A stretch of DNA of 64,000 nt. Source: Girardinichthys multiradiatus (lineage: Eukaryota; Chordata; Actinopteri; Cyprinodontiformes; Goodeidae). Both the position numbers and the translations under genes were made by a program. Positions 11,363-23,932 of this stretch are shown here, one piece after another. The notes below the pieces were generated by a model. That model was not told the origin of the DNA. It made no database searches and saw nothing but the letters and a program-made list of their open reading frames with translations. Every line of letters starts with the position of its first letter. Positions within the stretch are counted from its first letter, which is position 1. The stretch is from positions 21,799,119 through 21,863,118 of the forward strand of contig NC_061808.1 in the NCBI RefSeq assembly GCF_021462225.1. Reading direction: 5' to 3'.

Positions 11363-11909
11363 TTTGTAATTGTTTCAGCTTTCGATTAGCAAACACTGTA
11401 GATTAAAACGTTCGTAGCAAGTTCTGTCAGAAATGTCGCAAAGATGTGATCTCTGTCACAAAGTAGGCAAAGGCAAATCTTACAAGAGTCTCAAAAGAAT
11501 TCTGCCTGTGAGATCAAAGGAAACTGTGACATCATCATCGACATCATACTCTAAGCATAGCTCCGCCCACACACTGCTCTCACAACATTCCAGCATCTCC
11601 TCTGACACTGCAATGTGTTAGCAGAGGACCAGATACCACAGAAGCTTCTAGTAATGTGTGATAAACTGTAAAATAAAATAAATAACCTTTTTCGCATTTA
11701 TTTAATTACTACTATTAAAAATAAAAAATCAAAGACACGACATGATACAGTATTTGATTCTAGTTTAAACAGCAGAGGATAAAATAAAATTCTAATATAT
11801 ATAAAAATTTATTAATTCTACAATTAAATAAATTGAGAAGATAAGGGAAATTAACACTAATAACTAACAAAAAACAAAGACTTACATTTAACAAGCTTGC
11901 ATAAACAAT

Positions 11910-12201
11910 TGTTATGAACCATATCTTGTGGTTGTTATGACAACAAGAGAACACAAAATGCAAATAATAGTTGGGCTGATCTGCAGTAAATAGCTCTTCC
12001 TAGAGGGGGTGCCGGGCCACATGGGGTCTTTGCTAAGCTGATATAAGGAAGTGTCGACCTTTGTCTCATCAGATTGGTCTCAGCTCTGCTCAGTAATAAG
12101 TCTGATGTGGAAAAAACTGTCTCCCTTGTAAGGGTAAACTAATAAAGCTGATTGAATGGTTTTCAACGTTCTCTGTCTTTAGAAAATACATTTTTTCTTC
12201 A
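11910..12201 (+). mobile_element. Solo LTR with 5-bp target duplication, unit 1
   Basis: A 292-bp segment begins TGTTATGAACC and ends TTTTCTTCA. It is flanked by the direct repeat acaat at 11905-11909 and 12202-12206. It contains a TATA box (atataagg, 12041) and an AATAAA poly(A) signal (12141) on the plus strand. These are the features of a solo LTR from a retrovirus-like or Gypsy-type element. It points toward the GPCR, whose start codon lies 355 bp downstream. Confidence 0.8.
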
Positions 12202-12555
12202 ACAATTAAACTGTTATTTTTACCTGTTTAGGGGAGCCCTGGTCTTCATTAGGGGGTCAAAACCCCCATTTCCCCAGGAATTCACAGCTTGAGTAGTTCA
12301 CAAGAGAGCAGTATAAATTAATCTGACATAAATAACTGTTGCATGAAACTTGTGCGTGCTTAGTTCATAGAAAACACTCACAGCATGCTAAGTGATGTAG
12401 ACAATAATAGCACATTGATCTACATCATTGATCTACATCATTTCCGTCAGTGTCGTTTGTTTCTATTTCTTTTTTGGTTGATCTTTTTTTTTATCAAGCA
12501 TTTACATTCGCTAGCATCAGTTGGTTAGGACACAACCTTACCAGCAAGACTCAGC

Positions 12556-12957
12556 ATGGAGCAGCCTAATACCACTGTGATCACTTTTAACTTGTCTTCT
12601 TCGGGACTTCTTCCTTATCCCCACTGGAACTATAAAACTGTCATCCCTGTGGTGGTGCTGTCCTTGTGCTGTATTTTGGGAGTTCCCGGACACATTGGTG
12701 TGATTCTTCTCAAGCCTAACTGGCATCATCTTTCCAGCCTGAGCCAGATTTTAATGCTGAATCTAGCCATCTCTGATATGCTCTGCCTGCTGACCCTTCC
12801 GCTATGGATTTACAGTCTACTTTATGGCTGGATCTTCGGCCTGGTGGCCTGTAAGCTTCTAGCCTACCTTGTGTACTGTGGCATTTGGGGCAGCCAGGTA
12901 ACTATGACTGCATTAAGCATCCAACGCTACCTAACAGCAAATATGAACATCTATTGA
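12556..12957 (+). pseudogene. Truncated LTB4R-like GPCR fragment, unit 1
   Basis: The 133-codon frame matches residues 1-127 of the complete receptor at 32691 (N-terminus, TM1, TM2 and TM3 through QRYLT). It then runs across the unit junction into six unrelated codons and a stop. TM4-TM7 are absent, so it cannot be a working receptor. It also carries H in place of the near-universal TM1 Asn (position 46, GVPGH instead of GVPGN) and V for L at 114. The presumed promoter region and start context are intact, so it may still be transcribed. Confidence 0.9.
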
Positions 12958-13296
12958 GCCTTTAGTTGTGTTTAAAAATTACAACAAACTTTTTTTAATG
13001 AGTGATTTAAACACAGAACGGCCATAACGTGCCACCAGTGCTCATATTTCAAGCACATGTGAAACCAAAAGGGTTGCTAAATAAGCTGTTTTCCTTTGTT
13101 GGCTAAAACTATTAACTGCAACTGCTAATGCTAACGCAATCAAGGTCAATTATTTATATCCAATTCGTCGTCATCTTGCGAGAGCCCATAGACATTCCTC
13201 CTCACCATTTTAGTAATCCATCACTCCATGTGATGGCTAGGGATAGGGTCAGTCTTAAGTTCTCGGAACCCAAGCCTAACTTATTTTAACCACATA

Positions 13297-14898
13297 CAGG
13301 TCCTTCTCAAAATATTAGCATATTGTGATAAAGTTCATTATTTTCCATAATGTCATGATGAAATTCATATATTTTAGATTCATTGCACACTAACTGAAAT
13401 ATTTCAGGTCTTTTATTGTCTTAATACGGATGATTTTGGCATACAGCTCATGAAAACCCAAAATTCCTATCTCACAAAATTAGCATATCATTAAAAGGGT
13501 CTCTAAACGAGCTATGAACCTAATCATCTGAATCAACGAGTTAACTCTAAACACCTGCAAAAGATTCCTGAGGCCTTTAAAACTCCCAGCCTGGTTCATC
13601 ACTCAAAACCCCAATCATGGGTGAGACTGCCGACCTGACTGCTGTCCAGAAGGCCACTATTGACACCCTCAAGCAAGAGGGTAAGACACAGAAAGAAATT
13701 TCTAACGAATAGGCTGTTCCCAGAGTGCTGTATCAAGGCACCTCAGTGGGAAGTCTGTGGGAAGGAAAAAGTGTGGCAGAAAACGCTGCACAACGAGAAG
13801 AGGTGACCGGACCCTGAGGAAGATTGTGGAGAAGGGCCGATTCCAGACCTTGGGGGACCTGCGGAAGCAGTGGACTGAGTCTGGAGTAGAAACATCCAGA
13901 GCCACCGTGCACAGGCGTGTGCAGGAAATGGGCTACTAGGTGCGGCATTCCCCAGGTCAAGCCACTTTTGAACCAGAAACAGCGGCAGAAGCGCCTGACC
14001 TGGGCTACAGAGAAGCAGCACTGGACTGTTGCTCAGTGGTCCAAAGTACTTTTTTCGGATGAAAGCAAATTCTGCATGTCATTCAGAAATCAAGGTGCCA
14101 GAGTCTGGAGGAAGACTGGGGAGAAGGAAATGCCAAAATGCCAGAAGTCCAGTGTCAAGTACCCACAGTCAGTGATGGTCTGGGGTGCCGTGTCAGCTGC
14201 TGGTGTTGGTCCACTGTGTTTTATCAAGGGCAGGGTCAATGCAGCTAGCTATCAGGAGATTTTGGAGCACTTCATGCTTCCATCTGCTGAAAAGCTTTAT
14301 GGAGATGAAGATTTCATTTTTCAGCACGACCTGGCACCTGCTCACAGTGCCAAAACCACTGGTAAATGGTTTACTGACCATGGTATCACTGTGCTCAATT
14401 GGCCTGCCTAACTCTCCTGACCTGAACCCCATAGAGAATCTGTGGGATATTGTGAAGAGAACGTTAAGAGACTCAAGACCCAACACTCTGGATGAGCTAA
14501 AGGCCGCTATCGAAGCATCCTGGGCCTCCATAAGACCTCAGCAGTGCCACAGGCTGATTGCCTCCATGCCACGCCGCATTGAAGCAGTCATTTCTGCCAA
14601 AGGATTCCTGACCAAGTATTGAGTGCATAACTGTACATGATTATTTGAAGGTTGATGTTTTTTGTATTAAAAACACTTTTCTTTTATTGGTCGGATGAAA
14701 TATGCTAATTTTGTGAGATAGGAAGTTTGGGTTTTCATGAGCTGTATGCCAAAATCATCCGTATTAAGACAATAAAGACCTGAAATATTTCAGTTAGTGT
14801 GCAATGAATCTAAAATATATGAATGTTAAATTTTCTTCATTACATTATAGAAAATAATGAACTTTATCACAATATGCTAATATTTTGAGAAGGACCTG
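13297..14898 (+). mobile_element. Tc1/mariner element, unit 2
   Basis: The terminal inverted repeats start caggtccttctcaaaatatt and end with the inverse, with TA duplications at 13295-13296 and 14899-14900. It is at the exact site that is empty in unit 1. The left repeat has a small deletion near 13362. The internal gene is broken by several frameshifts, making this the most damaged of the three array copies. Confidence 0.95.
13618..14622 (+). pseudogene. Tc1 transposase, three frameshifts, unit 2
   Basis: The ATG is present, but three indels relative to the intact copies break the frame: one base lost near 13704 (tctaacgaa for tctgaacgaa), one base gained near 13936 (ggctactagg for ggctatagg, creating a stop), and one base gained near 14408 (cctgcctaac for cctgctaac). 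All catalytic blocks can still be read in pieces (FSDESKF, HDLAPAH, NPIENLW). Confidence 0.9.
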
Positions 14899-15481
14899 TA
14901 TAAAGTTGTACAACATTGGACTCTATCCCCAGACAGGGTCCCCTAATTAGAGTACAATACATATTTATCTTCTTGGGCACACATTTATCAATATGCTGGA
15001 CTTAGACATGCACCACAAATCTAATTGGTGATATGCTAACACTGTGGGCAGGGTTGCTTCTGTACTCTTGAGCTCACTGGAATGTATAACAAAGGTGTCT
15101 GTGAAGTTTGTTTCCAGGTGTGTATCTAATTGCAAAAGATCTATTGATAACAGAGAAAAATTCATTAGTGCTCTGTTTCTTGGCTCTAAGAAGATTGTAT
15201 AATATAAAAATGAAAAACCATAAAACTTACAATTACTGACACACAAACTAATCAGTTCAATATCACTTCAAATACAGTTAATATTTATTAAATGACTAAT
15301 ATAAATTTAAACATTGTTATTAACCAGTAAATTCCTAATACGTGGTTAAACACAGTTAATCACAAAATGTAAATTTTAACAAACGCCTTGGTCAAAATGT
15401 GTTTATTTATTTATTATAAATTAATTTATATTAATTAATTAATTGTTCTTCCCATCCCTGCCATAATCCTTTTCATGTGGT

Positions 15482-16533
15482 CAGTGGCGTGCACAGACAT
15501 ATTGGGGGGCAGGTGCTCAAGTGGAAAAAAAGGGCACCTTGTGCGGCACATGGAGCTGTCGGTTCCCTTTGTAGTGTGAGATTTATTACAGACACAACAT
15601 GAACATAATTTATATGTATTACTAAGTAGCACCAAAACAAACTGTCCTGTGGGTTGAAGGGAAATGACCACCCAGGAAAAAAAAAAACTCAAAACAAGAA
15701 TGCATTTGACAAAATTCTTAAGATTAATAAGGCAACAAAATTATCATAGACTGATTTAAAGTTAGATTACTGATTCATAACCTGAACTTCCTGAGTCAAA
15801 TTTGAAACTTACGTTATCCTTAATTTTTTTCTTTTTACACACTGAGCACAACGTGTTTGTCTTGACTATATCATTCTGTACTTTTATCACAAAATGTCTT
15901 CTGCACCAAATAACCTTATGTTGTAGCAAAGCAGGTTACACTGCCAAATTTACTAGGTAGGTCTCACTAAATGAGTTATCTTCAGTAACCAGTGACCATT
16001 CTACAACGTAAATCAACTATACCCAGAAAATGAGTTATAAAATCTTTATAGTCAAAATGAAACCAACATCAGAGAATATAATCATAAGAAGATACTTCTG
16101 CATGTAGCCAGTGTGATATGACAAAAATTATCCTTAGAGAATAAGAATTAATGAAATTACAAGTCCTGAGAACTGATAAGATGTCTGCTATTTAGAAAAT
16201 AAGATATTCTGATCACATCAACATTTTTACACACAGAGAAGTAGAAAATACAACTTAGAGGGGAGGAGAGAAGAGGTAAGCTGGACCAGCGCAGGTCCAA
16301 CTCTCCACTCTGCACGCAGCCCGTCTCCGTTGAGAGACACGAGGCGGGACACGTGTGTGTTTTGGTGAAGGGGGGGCACTGGTATTATAGGCCTTTAAAT
16401 GCAGAAATTTTACCTTGAGCCCCACACTATACACTGTAAACAAAAAAAAGATTTCAGGAGGGCTCTTTTTTCTCCAAAGGATAAAAGGGCAGGTGCTCTA
16501 GCACCACCTAGCGTCTATCTGTGCACGTCCCTG
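15482..16533. mobile_element. Non-autonomous hAT-type element, unit 2
   Basis: Orthologous to the unit 1 element, with the same ends and the same catgtggt duplication (15474-15481 and 16534-16541). It is shorter by about 11 bp, including the deletion near 16094. Confidence 0.88.
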
Positions 16534-16874
16534 CATGTGGTTATACTACAAGTTTGCATGGGGATTGCAGTGCAGTTCACCGAAAATGAGATATTATGAT
16601 CATTTTGACATGATCTCATCATTCAACAGATCAGTGTTTGGGCCGGGTTTCAGAATTTAATAAAAACTCCTACACCGCTGAATAATTATGAAATCACAAT
16701 TTCTCCTTAAGAGCTTCTGGCTACAATAAAATTTGTTTAGCCACCCATCAATTTCTTGCGGCTTTTTGGACAGTGGGAGAAGCCAGAGCACCTGGAGAGA
16801 ACCCACACAATCACAGGAATAACTCGATGCAAAAAACATCTTTTGCCTGAATGTAAACCCATGGAGCAAAGCAC

Positions 16875-17089
16875 CAGGGTCTGTATTTTCAAAGATTCTC
16901 AGAGTCCTCTCAGAGAGCTCCTATTTTAGCCTACAAATTTTTGGGGCAAGCAGTCTTGCCAGAAACTGATGTGGTTGACCCCATTGCTAAGTGTGATGCT
17001 GTCTTCTAAGACAGCATCATATTTTTTCTTAAAATGACGTCACTAGAAGCCAATTTTAGTCCTAGGATTTTATGTGAATACGGGCCCTG
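16875..17089. mobile_element. MITE-like inverted-repeat element, unit 2
   Basis: Copy of the unit 1 element, with the same ends and the hairpin at 16994-17019. Confidence 0.55.
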
Positions 17090-17215
17090 CGCGGATTATG
17101 GTGCCACCATATCTTATCAACAGAGGAAAGAGCAGGGCAACTAAGGACCAATGTTTGTTCCGTCTTGATATTCTACTGCTTTAAACTATTTTGGACAGAC
17201 GCTTCCTACAGTGTA

Positions 17216-18064
17216 TCACTGGTTGTTCTGAGGTTGTCCTGCCATACTTGTCAAATTCTCTAGTTTCTTGTAAACTGTATGAGTTTTGTGATATAGAGAG
17301 AAACTTTCAACCTTATTAGCCAGCGTAGCAGAACGGATTTTACTGTGCTTTTTCTTCTGGATTTCAGTTTCTCTAAGTTCAAGTTTGACCTGTTCATATT
17401 CTGCCTGACGTTTAGCATTTTTGGGATTAAGAGTTTTCAGAATTTAAATTTCAGTCCTGTATTTTGTAGCCTTGTGATGCTTTTTATATTTCCAAACTTG
17501 GTCCACTAACTTCTGAAAAACTGTCTTTTTTGTTTGTAAGCTTTCTGGTTTGTTTTGTTGTGAAATTTTTTGTTGGACTCTCTTAACCTGCTTTACCAGG
17601 CAGCTGTTTTGTTGCATCATAGTTTCTGTCTTATCTGTTGCTCTCCGGTAGTTTTCTTGCAATACAAGGGGATCATTTAGTTTCAAATTTAAGGTTACAA
17701 CCTCATTGTGAAGAGCATTGTTGCTTTGCACTAGATTCTGAAGTTCTTTCTGTTTTGTCTCATATTTTTCCTCCAAAACCTTTTGAGCCTCCAGTTTAAG
17801 TTTTAGGTCATGAACTTGCTGTTTTAATTCTTGGTTTAATTTACGATCAGCTTCAATCTGTCTTTTGAGGTACTTATAATCTTCTACAAGGGCTTTTTTG
17901 TCTTCTGACCTCATTGTCATTTTACTTGCTTGTTTAGTGAAATATTCGTTCTCTTCCCGTATGTTGCTGGTTTTTTTAAGAAGATTGCAGACTCTGTTAA
18001 TAAGCTTGCTCTTACCATTTCCCTGCTGGGAGGCAGATCTTGGAGTCTTTTCAAGCCAAAACAT
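17216..18064 (-). pseudogene. Coiled-coil reading frame with in-frame TAA, unit 2
   Basis: Same frame as in unit 1: 206 codons from ATG 18064 to TAA 17444-17446, then a 75-codon open extension. This copy alone has S instead of A at residue 53 (MRSEDK). The protein family is unrecognised. Confidence 0.6.
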
Positions 18065-18134
18065 TTTGTAATTGTTTCAGCTTTCGATTAGCAAACACTG
18101 TAGATTAAAACGTTCGTAGCAAGTTCTGTCAGAA

Positions 18135-18323
18135 ATGTCGCAAAGATGTGATCTCTGTCACAAAGTAGGCAAAGGCAAATCTTACAAGAGTCTCAAAAGA
18201 ATTCTGCCTGTGAGATCAAAGGAAACTGTGACATCATCATCGACATCATACTCTAAGCATAGCTCCGCCCACACACTGCTCTCACAACATTCCAGCATCT
18301 CCTCTGACACTGCAATGTGTTAG
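18135..18323 (+). other. Short plus-strand open frame upstream of the coiled-coil gene (copies in all units)
   Basis: A 62-codon frame rich in K and S begins MSQRCDLCHKVGKGK and is found at 11433, 18135, 24852 and 31568. It is divergent from the coiled-coil frame, about 70 bp away. It has a CxxC pair but no recognised domain. Near-identity of the units means its conservation says nothing about function. It is probably not a gene. Confidence 0.15.
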
Positions 18324-18611
18324 CAGAGGACCAGATACCACAGAAGCTTCTAGTAATGTGTGATAAACTGTAAAATAAAATAAAGAACCTTTTTTGCATT
18401 TATTTAATTACTACTATTAAAAATAAAAAATCAAAGACACGACATGATACAGTATTTGATTCTAGTTTAAACAGCAGAGGATAAAATAAAATTCTAATAT
18501 ATATAAAAATTTATTAATTCTACAATTAAATAAATTGAGAAGATAAAGGAAATTAACACTAATAACTAACAAAAAACAAAGACTTACATTTAACAAGCTT
18601 GCATAAACAAT

Positions 18612-18903
18612 TGTTATGAACCATATCTTGTGGTTGTTATGACAACAAGAGAACACAAAATGCAAATAATAGTTGGGCTGATCTGAAGTAAATAGCTCTT
18701 CCTAGAGGGGGTGCCGGGCCACATGGGGTCTTTGCTAAGCTGATATAAGGAAGTGTCGACCTTTGTCTCATCAGATTGGTCTCAGCTCTGCTCAGTAATA
18801 AGTCTGATGTGGAAAAAACTGTCTCCCTTGTAAGGGTAAACTAATAAAGCTGATTGAATGGTTTTCAACGTACTCTGTCTTTAGAAAATACATTTTTTCT
18901 TCA
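18612..18903 (+). mobile_element. Solo LTR, unit 2
   Basis: Copy of the unit 1 LTR with both acaat flanks intact (18607-18611 and 18904-18908). Confidence 0.8.
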
Positions 18904-19257
18904 ACAATTAAACTGTTATTTTTACCTGTTTAGGGGAGCCCTGGTCTTCATTAGGGGGTCAAAACCCCCATTTCCCCAGGAATTCACAGCTTGAGTAGTT
19001 CACAAGAGAGCAGTATAAATGAATCTGAAATAAATAACTGTTGCATGAAACTTGTGCGTGCTTAGTTCATAGAAAACACTCACAGCATGCTAAGTGATGT
19101 AGACAATAATAGCACATTGATCTACATCATTGATCTACATCATTTCCGTCAGTGTCGTTTGTTTTTATTTCTTTTTTGGTTGATCTTTTTTTTTATCAAG
19201 CATTTACATTCGCTAGCATCAGTTGGTTAGGACACAACCTTACCAGCAAGACTCAGC

Positions 19258-19659
19258 ATGGAGCAGCCTAATACCACTGTGATCACTTTTAACTTGTCTT
19301 CTTCGGGACTTCTTCCTTATCCCCACTGGAACTATAAAACTGTCATCCCTGTGGTGGTGCTGTCCTTGTGCTGTATTTTGGGAGTTCCCGGACACATTGG
19401 TGTGATTCTTCTCAAGCCTAACTGGCATCATCTTTCCAGCCTGAGCCAGATTTTAATGCTGAATCTAGCCATCTCTGATATGCTCTGCCTGCTGACCCTT
19501 CCGCTATGGATTTACAGTCTACTTTATGGCTGGATCTTCGGCCTGGTGGCCTGTAAGCTTCTAGCCTACCTTGTGTACTGTGGCATTTGGGGCAGCCAGG
19601 TAACTATGACTGCATTAAGCATCCAACGCTACCTAACAGCAAATATGAACATCTATTGA
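19258..19659 (+). pseudogene. Truncated LTB4R-like GPCR fragment, unit 2
   Basis: Identical in protein sequence to the unit 1 fragment, including H46 and V114. It ends in the same six codons from the unit junction. Confidence 0.9.
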
Positions 19660-19999
19660 GCCTTTAGTTGTGTTTAAAAATTACAACAAACTTTTTTTTA
19701 ATGAGTGATTTAAACACAGAACGGCCATAACGTGCCACCAGTGCTCATATTTCAAGCACATGTGAAACCAAAAGGGTTGCTAAATAAGCTGTTTTCCTTT
19801 GTTGGCTAAAACTATTAACTGCAACTGCTAATGCTAACGCAATCAAGGTCAATTATTTATATCCAATTCGTCGTCATCTTGCGAGAGCCCATAGACATTC
19901 CTCCTCACCATTTTAGTAATCCATCACTCCATGTGATGGCTAGGGATAGGGTCAGTCTTACGTTCTCGGAACCCAAGCCTAGCTTATTTTAACCACATA

Positions 20000-21608
20000 C
20001 AGGTCCTTCTCAAAATATTAGCATATTGTGATAAAGTTCATTATTTTCCATAATGTCATGATGAAAATTTAACATTCATATATTTTAGATTCATTGCACA
20101 CTAACTGAAATATTTCAGGTCTTTTATTGTCTTAATACGGATGATTTTGGCATACAGCTCATGAAAACCCAAAATTCCTATCTCACAAAATTAGCATATC
20201 ATTAAAAGGGTCTCTAAACGAGCTATGAACCTAATCATCTGAATCAACGAGTTAACTCTAAACACCTGCAAAAGATTCCTGAGGCCTTTAAAACTCCCAG
20301 CCTGGTTCATCACTCAAAACCCCAATCATGGGTGAGACTGCCGACCTGACTGCTGTCCAGAAGGCCACTATTGACACCCTCAAGCAAGAGGGTAAGACAC
20401 AGAAAGAAATTTCTGAACGAATAGGCTGTTCCCAGAGTGCTGTATCAAGGCACCTCAGTGGGAAGTCTGTGGGAAGGAAAAAGTGTGGCAGAAAACGCTG
20501 CACAACGAGAAGAGGTGACCGGACCCTGAGGAAGATTGTGGAGAAGGGCCGATTCCAGACCTTGGGGGACCTGCGGAAGCAGTGGACTGAGTCTGGAGTA
20601 GAAACATCCAGAGCCACCGTGCACAGGCGTGTGCAGGAAATGGGCTATAGGTGCGGCATTCCCCAGGTCAAGCCACTTTTGAACCAGAAACAGCGGCAGA
20701 AGCGCCTGACCTGGGCTACAGAGAAGCAGCACTGGACTGTTGCTCAGTGGTCCAAAGTACTTTTTTCGGATGAAAGCAAATTCTGCATGTCATTCAGAAA
20801 TCAAGGTGCCAGAGTCTGGAGGAAGACTGGGGAGAAGGAAATGCCAAAATGCCAGAAGTCCAGTGTCAAGTACCCACAGTCAGTGATGGTCTGGGGTGCC
20901 GTGTCAGCTGCTGGTGTTGGTCCACTGTGTTTTATCAAGGGCAGGGTCAATGCAGCTAGCTATCAGGAGATTTTGGAGCACTTCATGCTTCCATCTGCTG
21001 AAAAGCTTTATGGAGATGAAGATTTCATTTTTCATCACGACCTGGCACCTGCTCACAGTGCCAAAACCACTGGTAAATGGTTTACTGACCATGGTATCAC
21101 TGTGCTCAATTGGCCTGCTAACTCTCCTGACCTGAACCCCATAGAGAATCTGTGGGATATTGTGAAGAGAACGTTAAGAGACTCAAGACCCATCACTCTG
21201 GATGAGCTAAAGGCCGCTATCGAAGCATCCTGGGCCTCCATAAGACCTCAGCAGTGCCACAGGCTGATTGCCTCCATGCCACGCCGCATTGAAGCAGTCA
21301 TTTCTGCCAAAGGATTCCCAACCAAGTATTGAGTGCATAACTGTACATGATTATTTGAAGGTTGATGTTTTTTGTATTAAAAACACTTTTCTTTTATTGG
21401 TCGGATGATATATGCTAATTTTGTGAGATAGGAAGTTTGGGTTTTCATGAGCTGTATGCCAAAATCATCCGTATTAAGACAATAAAGACCTGAAATATTT
21501 CAGTTAGTGTGCAATGAATCTAAAATATATGAATGTTAAATTTTCATCATTACATTATAGAAAATAATGAACTTTATCACAATATGCTAATATTTTGAGA
21601 AGGACCTG
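20000..21608 (+). mobile_element. Tc1/mariner element with intact transposase, unit 3
   Basis: 1,609 bp with terminal inverted repeats of about 200 bp and TA duplications at 19998-19999 and 21609-21610. The transposase frame is complete. Structurally this copy could be autonomous. Confidence 0.95.
20328..21332 (+). CDS. Tc1 transposase, 334 aa, open frame, unit 3
   Basis: DD34E transposase that would bind the element ends and carry out cut-and-paste transposition into TA sites in the nucleus. An N-terminal pair of HTH motifs (about residues 5-45 and 65-110) is joined by a basic segment (GRKKCGRKR, 49-57) that may also serve nuclear import. The catalytic domain follows: D148 in FSDESKF, D238 in HHDLAPAH and E273 in NPIENLW, with exactly 34 residues between the last two. 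The 334-residue length is typical of Tc1. It starts at the ATG at 20328, MGETADL. It differs from the unit 4 protein at residue 3 (E for K). Residue 236 is H where the other copies have Q; this may or may not affect activity. Confidence 0.9.
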   Translation: MGETADLTAVQKATIDTLKQEGKTQKEISERIGCSQSAVSRHLSGKSVGRKKCGRKRCTTRRGDRTLRKIVEKGRFQTLGDLRKQWTESGVETSRATVHRRVQEMGYRCGIPQVKPLLNQKQRQKRLTWATEKQHWTVAQWSKVLFSDESKFCMSFRNQGARVWRKTGEKEMPKCQKSSVKYPQSVMVWGAVSAAGVGPLCFIKGRVNAASYQEILEHFMLPSAEKLYGDEDFIFHHDLAPAHSAKTTGKWFTDHGITVLNWPANSPDLNPIENLWDIVKRTLRDSRPITLDELKAAIEASWASIRPQQCHRLIASMPRRIEAVISAKGFPTKY

Positions 21609-22191
21609 TATAAAGTTGTACAACATTGGACTCTATCCCCAGACAGGGTCCCCTAATTAGAGTACAATACATATTTATCTTCTTGGGTACACATTTATCA
21701 ATATGCTGGACTTTGACATGCACCACAAATCTAATTGGTGATATGCTAACACTGTGGGCAGGGTTGCTTCTGTACACATGAGCTCACTGGAATGTATAAC
21801 AAAGGTGTCTGTGAAGTTTGTTTCCAGGTGTGTATCTAATTGCAAAAGATCTATTGATAACAGAGAAAAATTCATTAGTGCTCTGTTTCTTGGCTCTAAG
21901 AAGATTGTATAATATAAAAATGAAAAACCATAAAACTTACAATTACTGACACACAAACTAATCAGTTCAATATCACTTCAAATACAGTTAATATTTATTA
22001 AATGACTAATATAAATTTAAACATTGTTATTAACCAGTAAATTCCTAATACGTGGTTAAACACAGTTAATCACAAAATGTAAATTTTAACAAACACCTTG
22101 GTCAAAATGTGTTTATTTATTTATTATAAATTAATTTATATTAATTAATTAATTGTTCTTCCCATCCCTGCCATAATCCTTTTCATGTGGT

Positions 22192-23250
22192 CAGTGGCGT
22201 GCACAGACATATTGTGGGGCAGGTGCTCAAGTGGAAAAAAAGGGCACCTTGTGCGGCACATGGAGCTGTCGGTTCCCTTTGTAGTGTGAGATTTATTACA
22301 GACACAACATGAACATAATTTATATGTATTACTAAGCAGCACCAAAACAAACTGTCCTGTGGGTTGAAGGGAAATGACCACCCAGGAAAAAAAAAAACTC
22401 AAAACAAGAATGCATTTGACAAAATTCTTAAGATTAATAAGGCAACAAAATTATCATAGACTGATTTAAAGTTAGATTACTGATTCATAACCTGAACTTC
22501 CTGAGTCAAATTTGAAACTTACGTTATCCTTAATTTTTTTCTTTTTACACACTGAGCACAACGTGTTTGTCTTGACTATATCATTCTGTACTTTTATCAC
22601 AAAATGTCTCCTGCACCAAATAACCTTATGTTGTAGCAAAGCAGGTTACACTGCCAAATTTACCAGGTAGGTCACACTAAATGAGTTATCTTCAGTAACC
22701 AGTGACCATTCTACAACGTAAATCAACTATACCCAGAAAATGAGTTATAAAATCTTTATAGTCAAAATGAAACCAACATCAGAGAATATAATCATAAGAA
22801 GATCATCTATACTTCTGCATGTAGCCAGTGTGATATGACAAAAATTATCCTTAGAGAATAAGAATTAATGAAATTACAAGTCCTGAGAACTGATAAGATG
22901 TCTGCTATTTAGAAAATAAGATATTCTGATCACATCAACATTTTTACACACAGAGAAGTAGGAAATACAACTTAGAGGGGAGGAGAGAAGAGGTAAGCTG
23001 GACCAGCGCAGGTCCAACTCTCCACTCTGCACGCAGCCCGTCTCCGTTGAGAGACACGAGGCGGGACACGTGTGTGTTTTGGTGAAGGGGGGGCACTGGT
23101 ATTATAGGCCTTTAAATGCAGAAATTTTACCTTGAGCCCCACACTATACACTGTAAACAAAAAAAAGATTTCAGGAGGGCTCTTTTTTCTCCAAAGGATA
23201 ATAGGGCAGGTGCTCTAGCACCACCTAGCGTCTATCTGTGCACGTCCCTG
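22192..23250. mobile_element. Non-autonomous hAT-type element, unit 3
   Basis: Same element, with catgtggt on both sides (22184-22191 and 23251-23258). Confidence 0.88.
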
Positions 23251-23591
23251 CATGTGGTTATACTACAAGTTTGCATGGGGATTGCAGTGCAGTTCACCGA
23301 AAATGAGATATTATGATCATTTTGACATGATCTCATCATTCAACAGATCAGTGTTTGGGCCGGGTTTCAGAATTTAATAAAAACTCCTACACCGCTGAAT
23401 AATTATGAAATCACAATTTCTCCTTAAGAGCTTCTGGCTACAATAAAATTTGTTTAGCCACCCATCAATTTCTTGCGGCTTTTTGGACAGTGGGAGAAGC
23501 CAGAGCACCTGGAGAGAACCCACACAATCACAGGAATAACTCGATGCAAAAAACATCTTTTGCCTGAATGTAAACCCATGGAGCAAAGCAC

Positions 23592-23806
23592 CAGGGTCTG
23601 TATTTTCAAAGATTCTCAGAGTCCTCTCAGAGAGCTCCTATTTTAGCCTACAAATTTTTGGGGCAAGCAGTCTTGCCAGAAACTGATGTGGTTGACCCCA
23701 TTGCTACGTGTGATGCTGTCTTCTAAGACAGCATCATATTTTTTCTTAAAATGACGTCACTAGAAGCCAATTTTAGTCCTAGGATTTTATGTGAATACGG
23801 GCCCTG
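23592..23806. mobile_element. MITE-like inverted-repeat element, unit 3
   Basis: Copy of the unit 1 element. The base before the hairpin differs (gctacgtgtg), as in unit 4. Confidence 0.55.
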
Positions 23807-23932
23807 CGCGGATTATGGTGCCACCATATCTTATCAACAGAGGAAAGAGCAGGGAAACTAAGGACCAATGTTTGTTCCGTCTTGATATTCTACTGCTTTA
23901 AACTATTTTGGACAGACGCTTCCTACAGTGTA

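Larger units (their letters stand above)
7828..12937 (+). repeat. Tandem array unit 1 (5,110 bp, no Tc1)
   Basis: First of four head-to-tail units. It starts caaatatgaacatctattg and ends at ctaacag inside the GPCR reading frame, where unit 2 begins with the same caaatatgaac text. It lacks the Tc1 found in units 2-4: positions 8181-8195 read ccacatataaagttg without interruption. All other components are present: hAT element, small inverted-repeat element, coiled-coil frame, solo LTR and GPCR 5' part. Confidence 0.95.
12938..19639 (+). repeat. Tandem array unit 2 (6,702 bp)
   Basis: Second unit, joined to unit 1 inside the GPCR frame. It differs from unit 1 by the Tc1 insertion and by scattered single-base changes and small indels, for example loss of about 10 bp near 16094 (agaagatacttc where unit 1 has agaagatcatctatacttc). 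Confidence 0.95.

Noticed and set aside
11433..11621. 62-codon frame starting MSQRCDLCHK, superficially like the start of ribosomal protein L28
   Set aside because: Only the first few residues resemble that family, the rest is serine/lysine-rich low complexity, and no GN or TKR motif follows. Conservation across units only reflects recent duplication.
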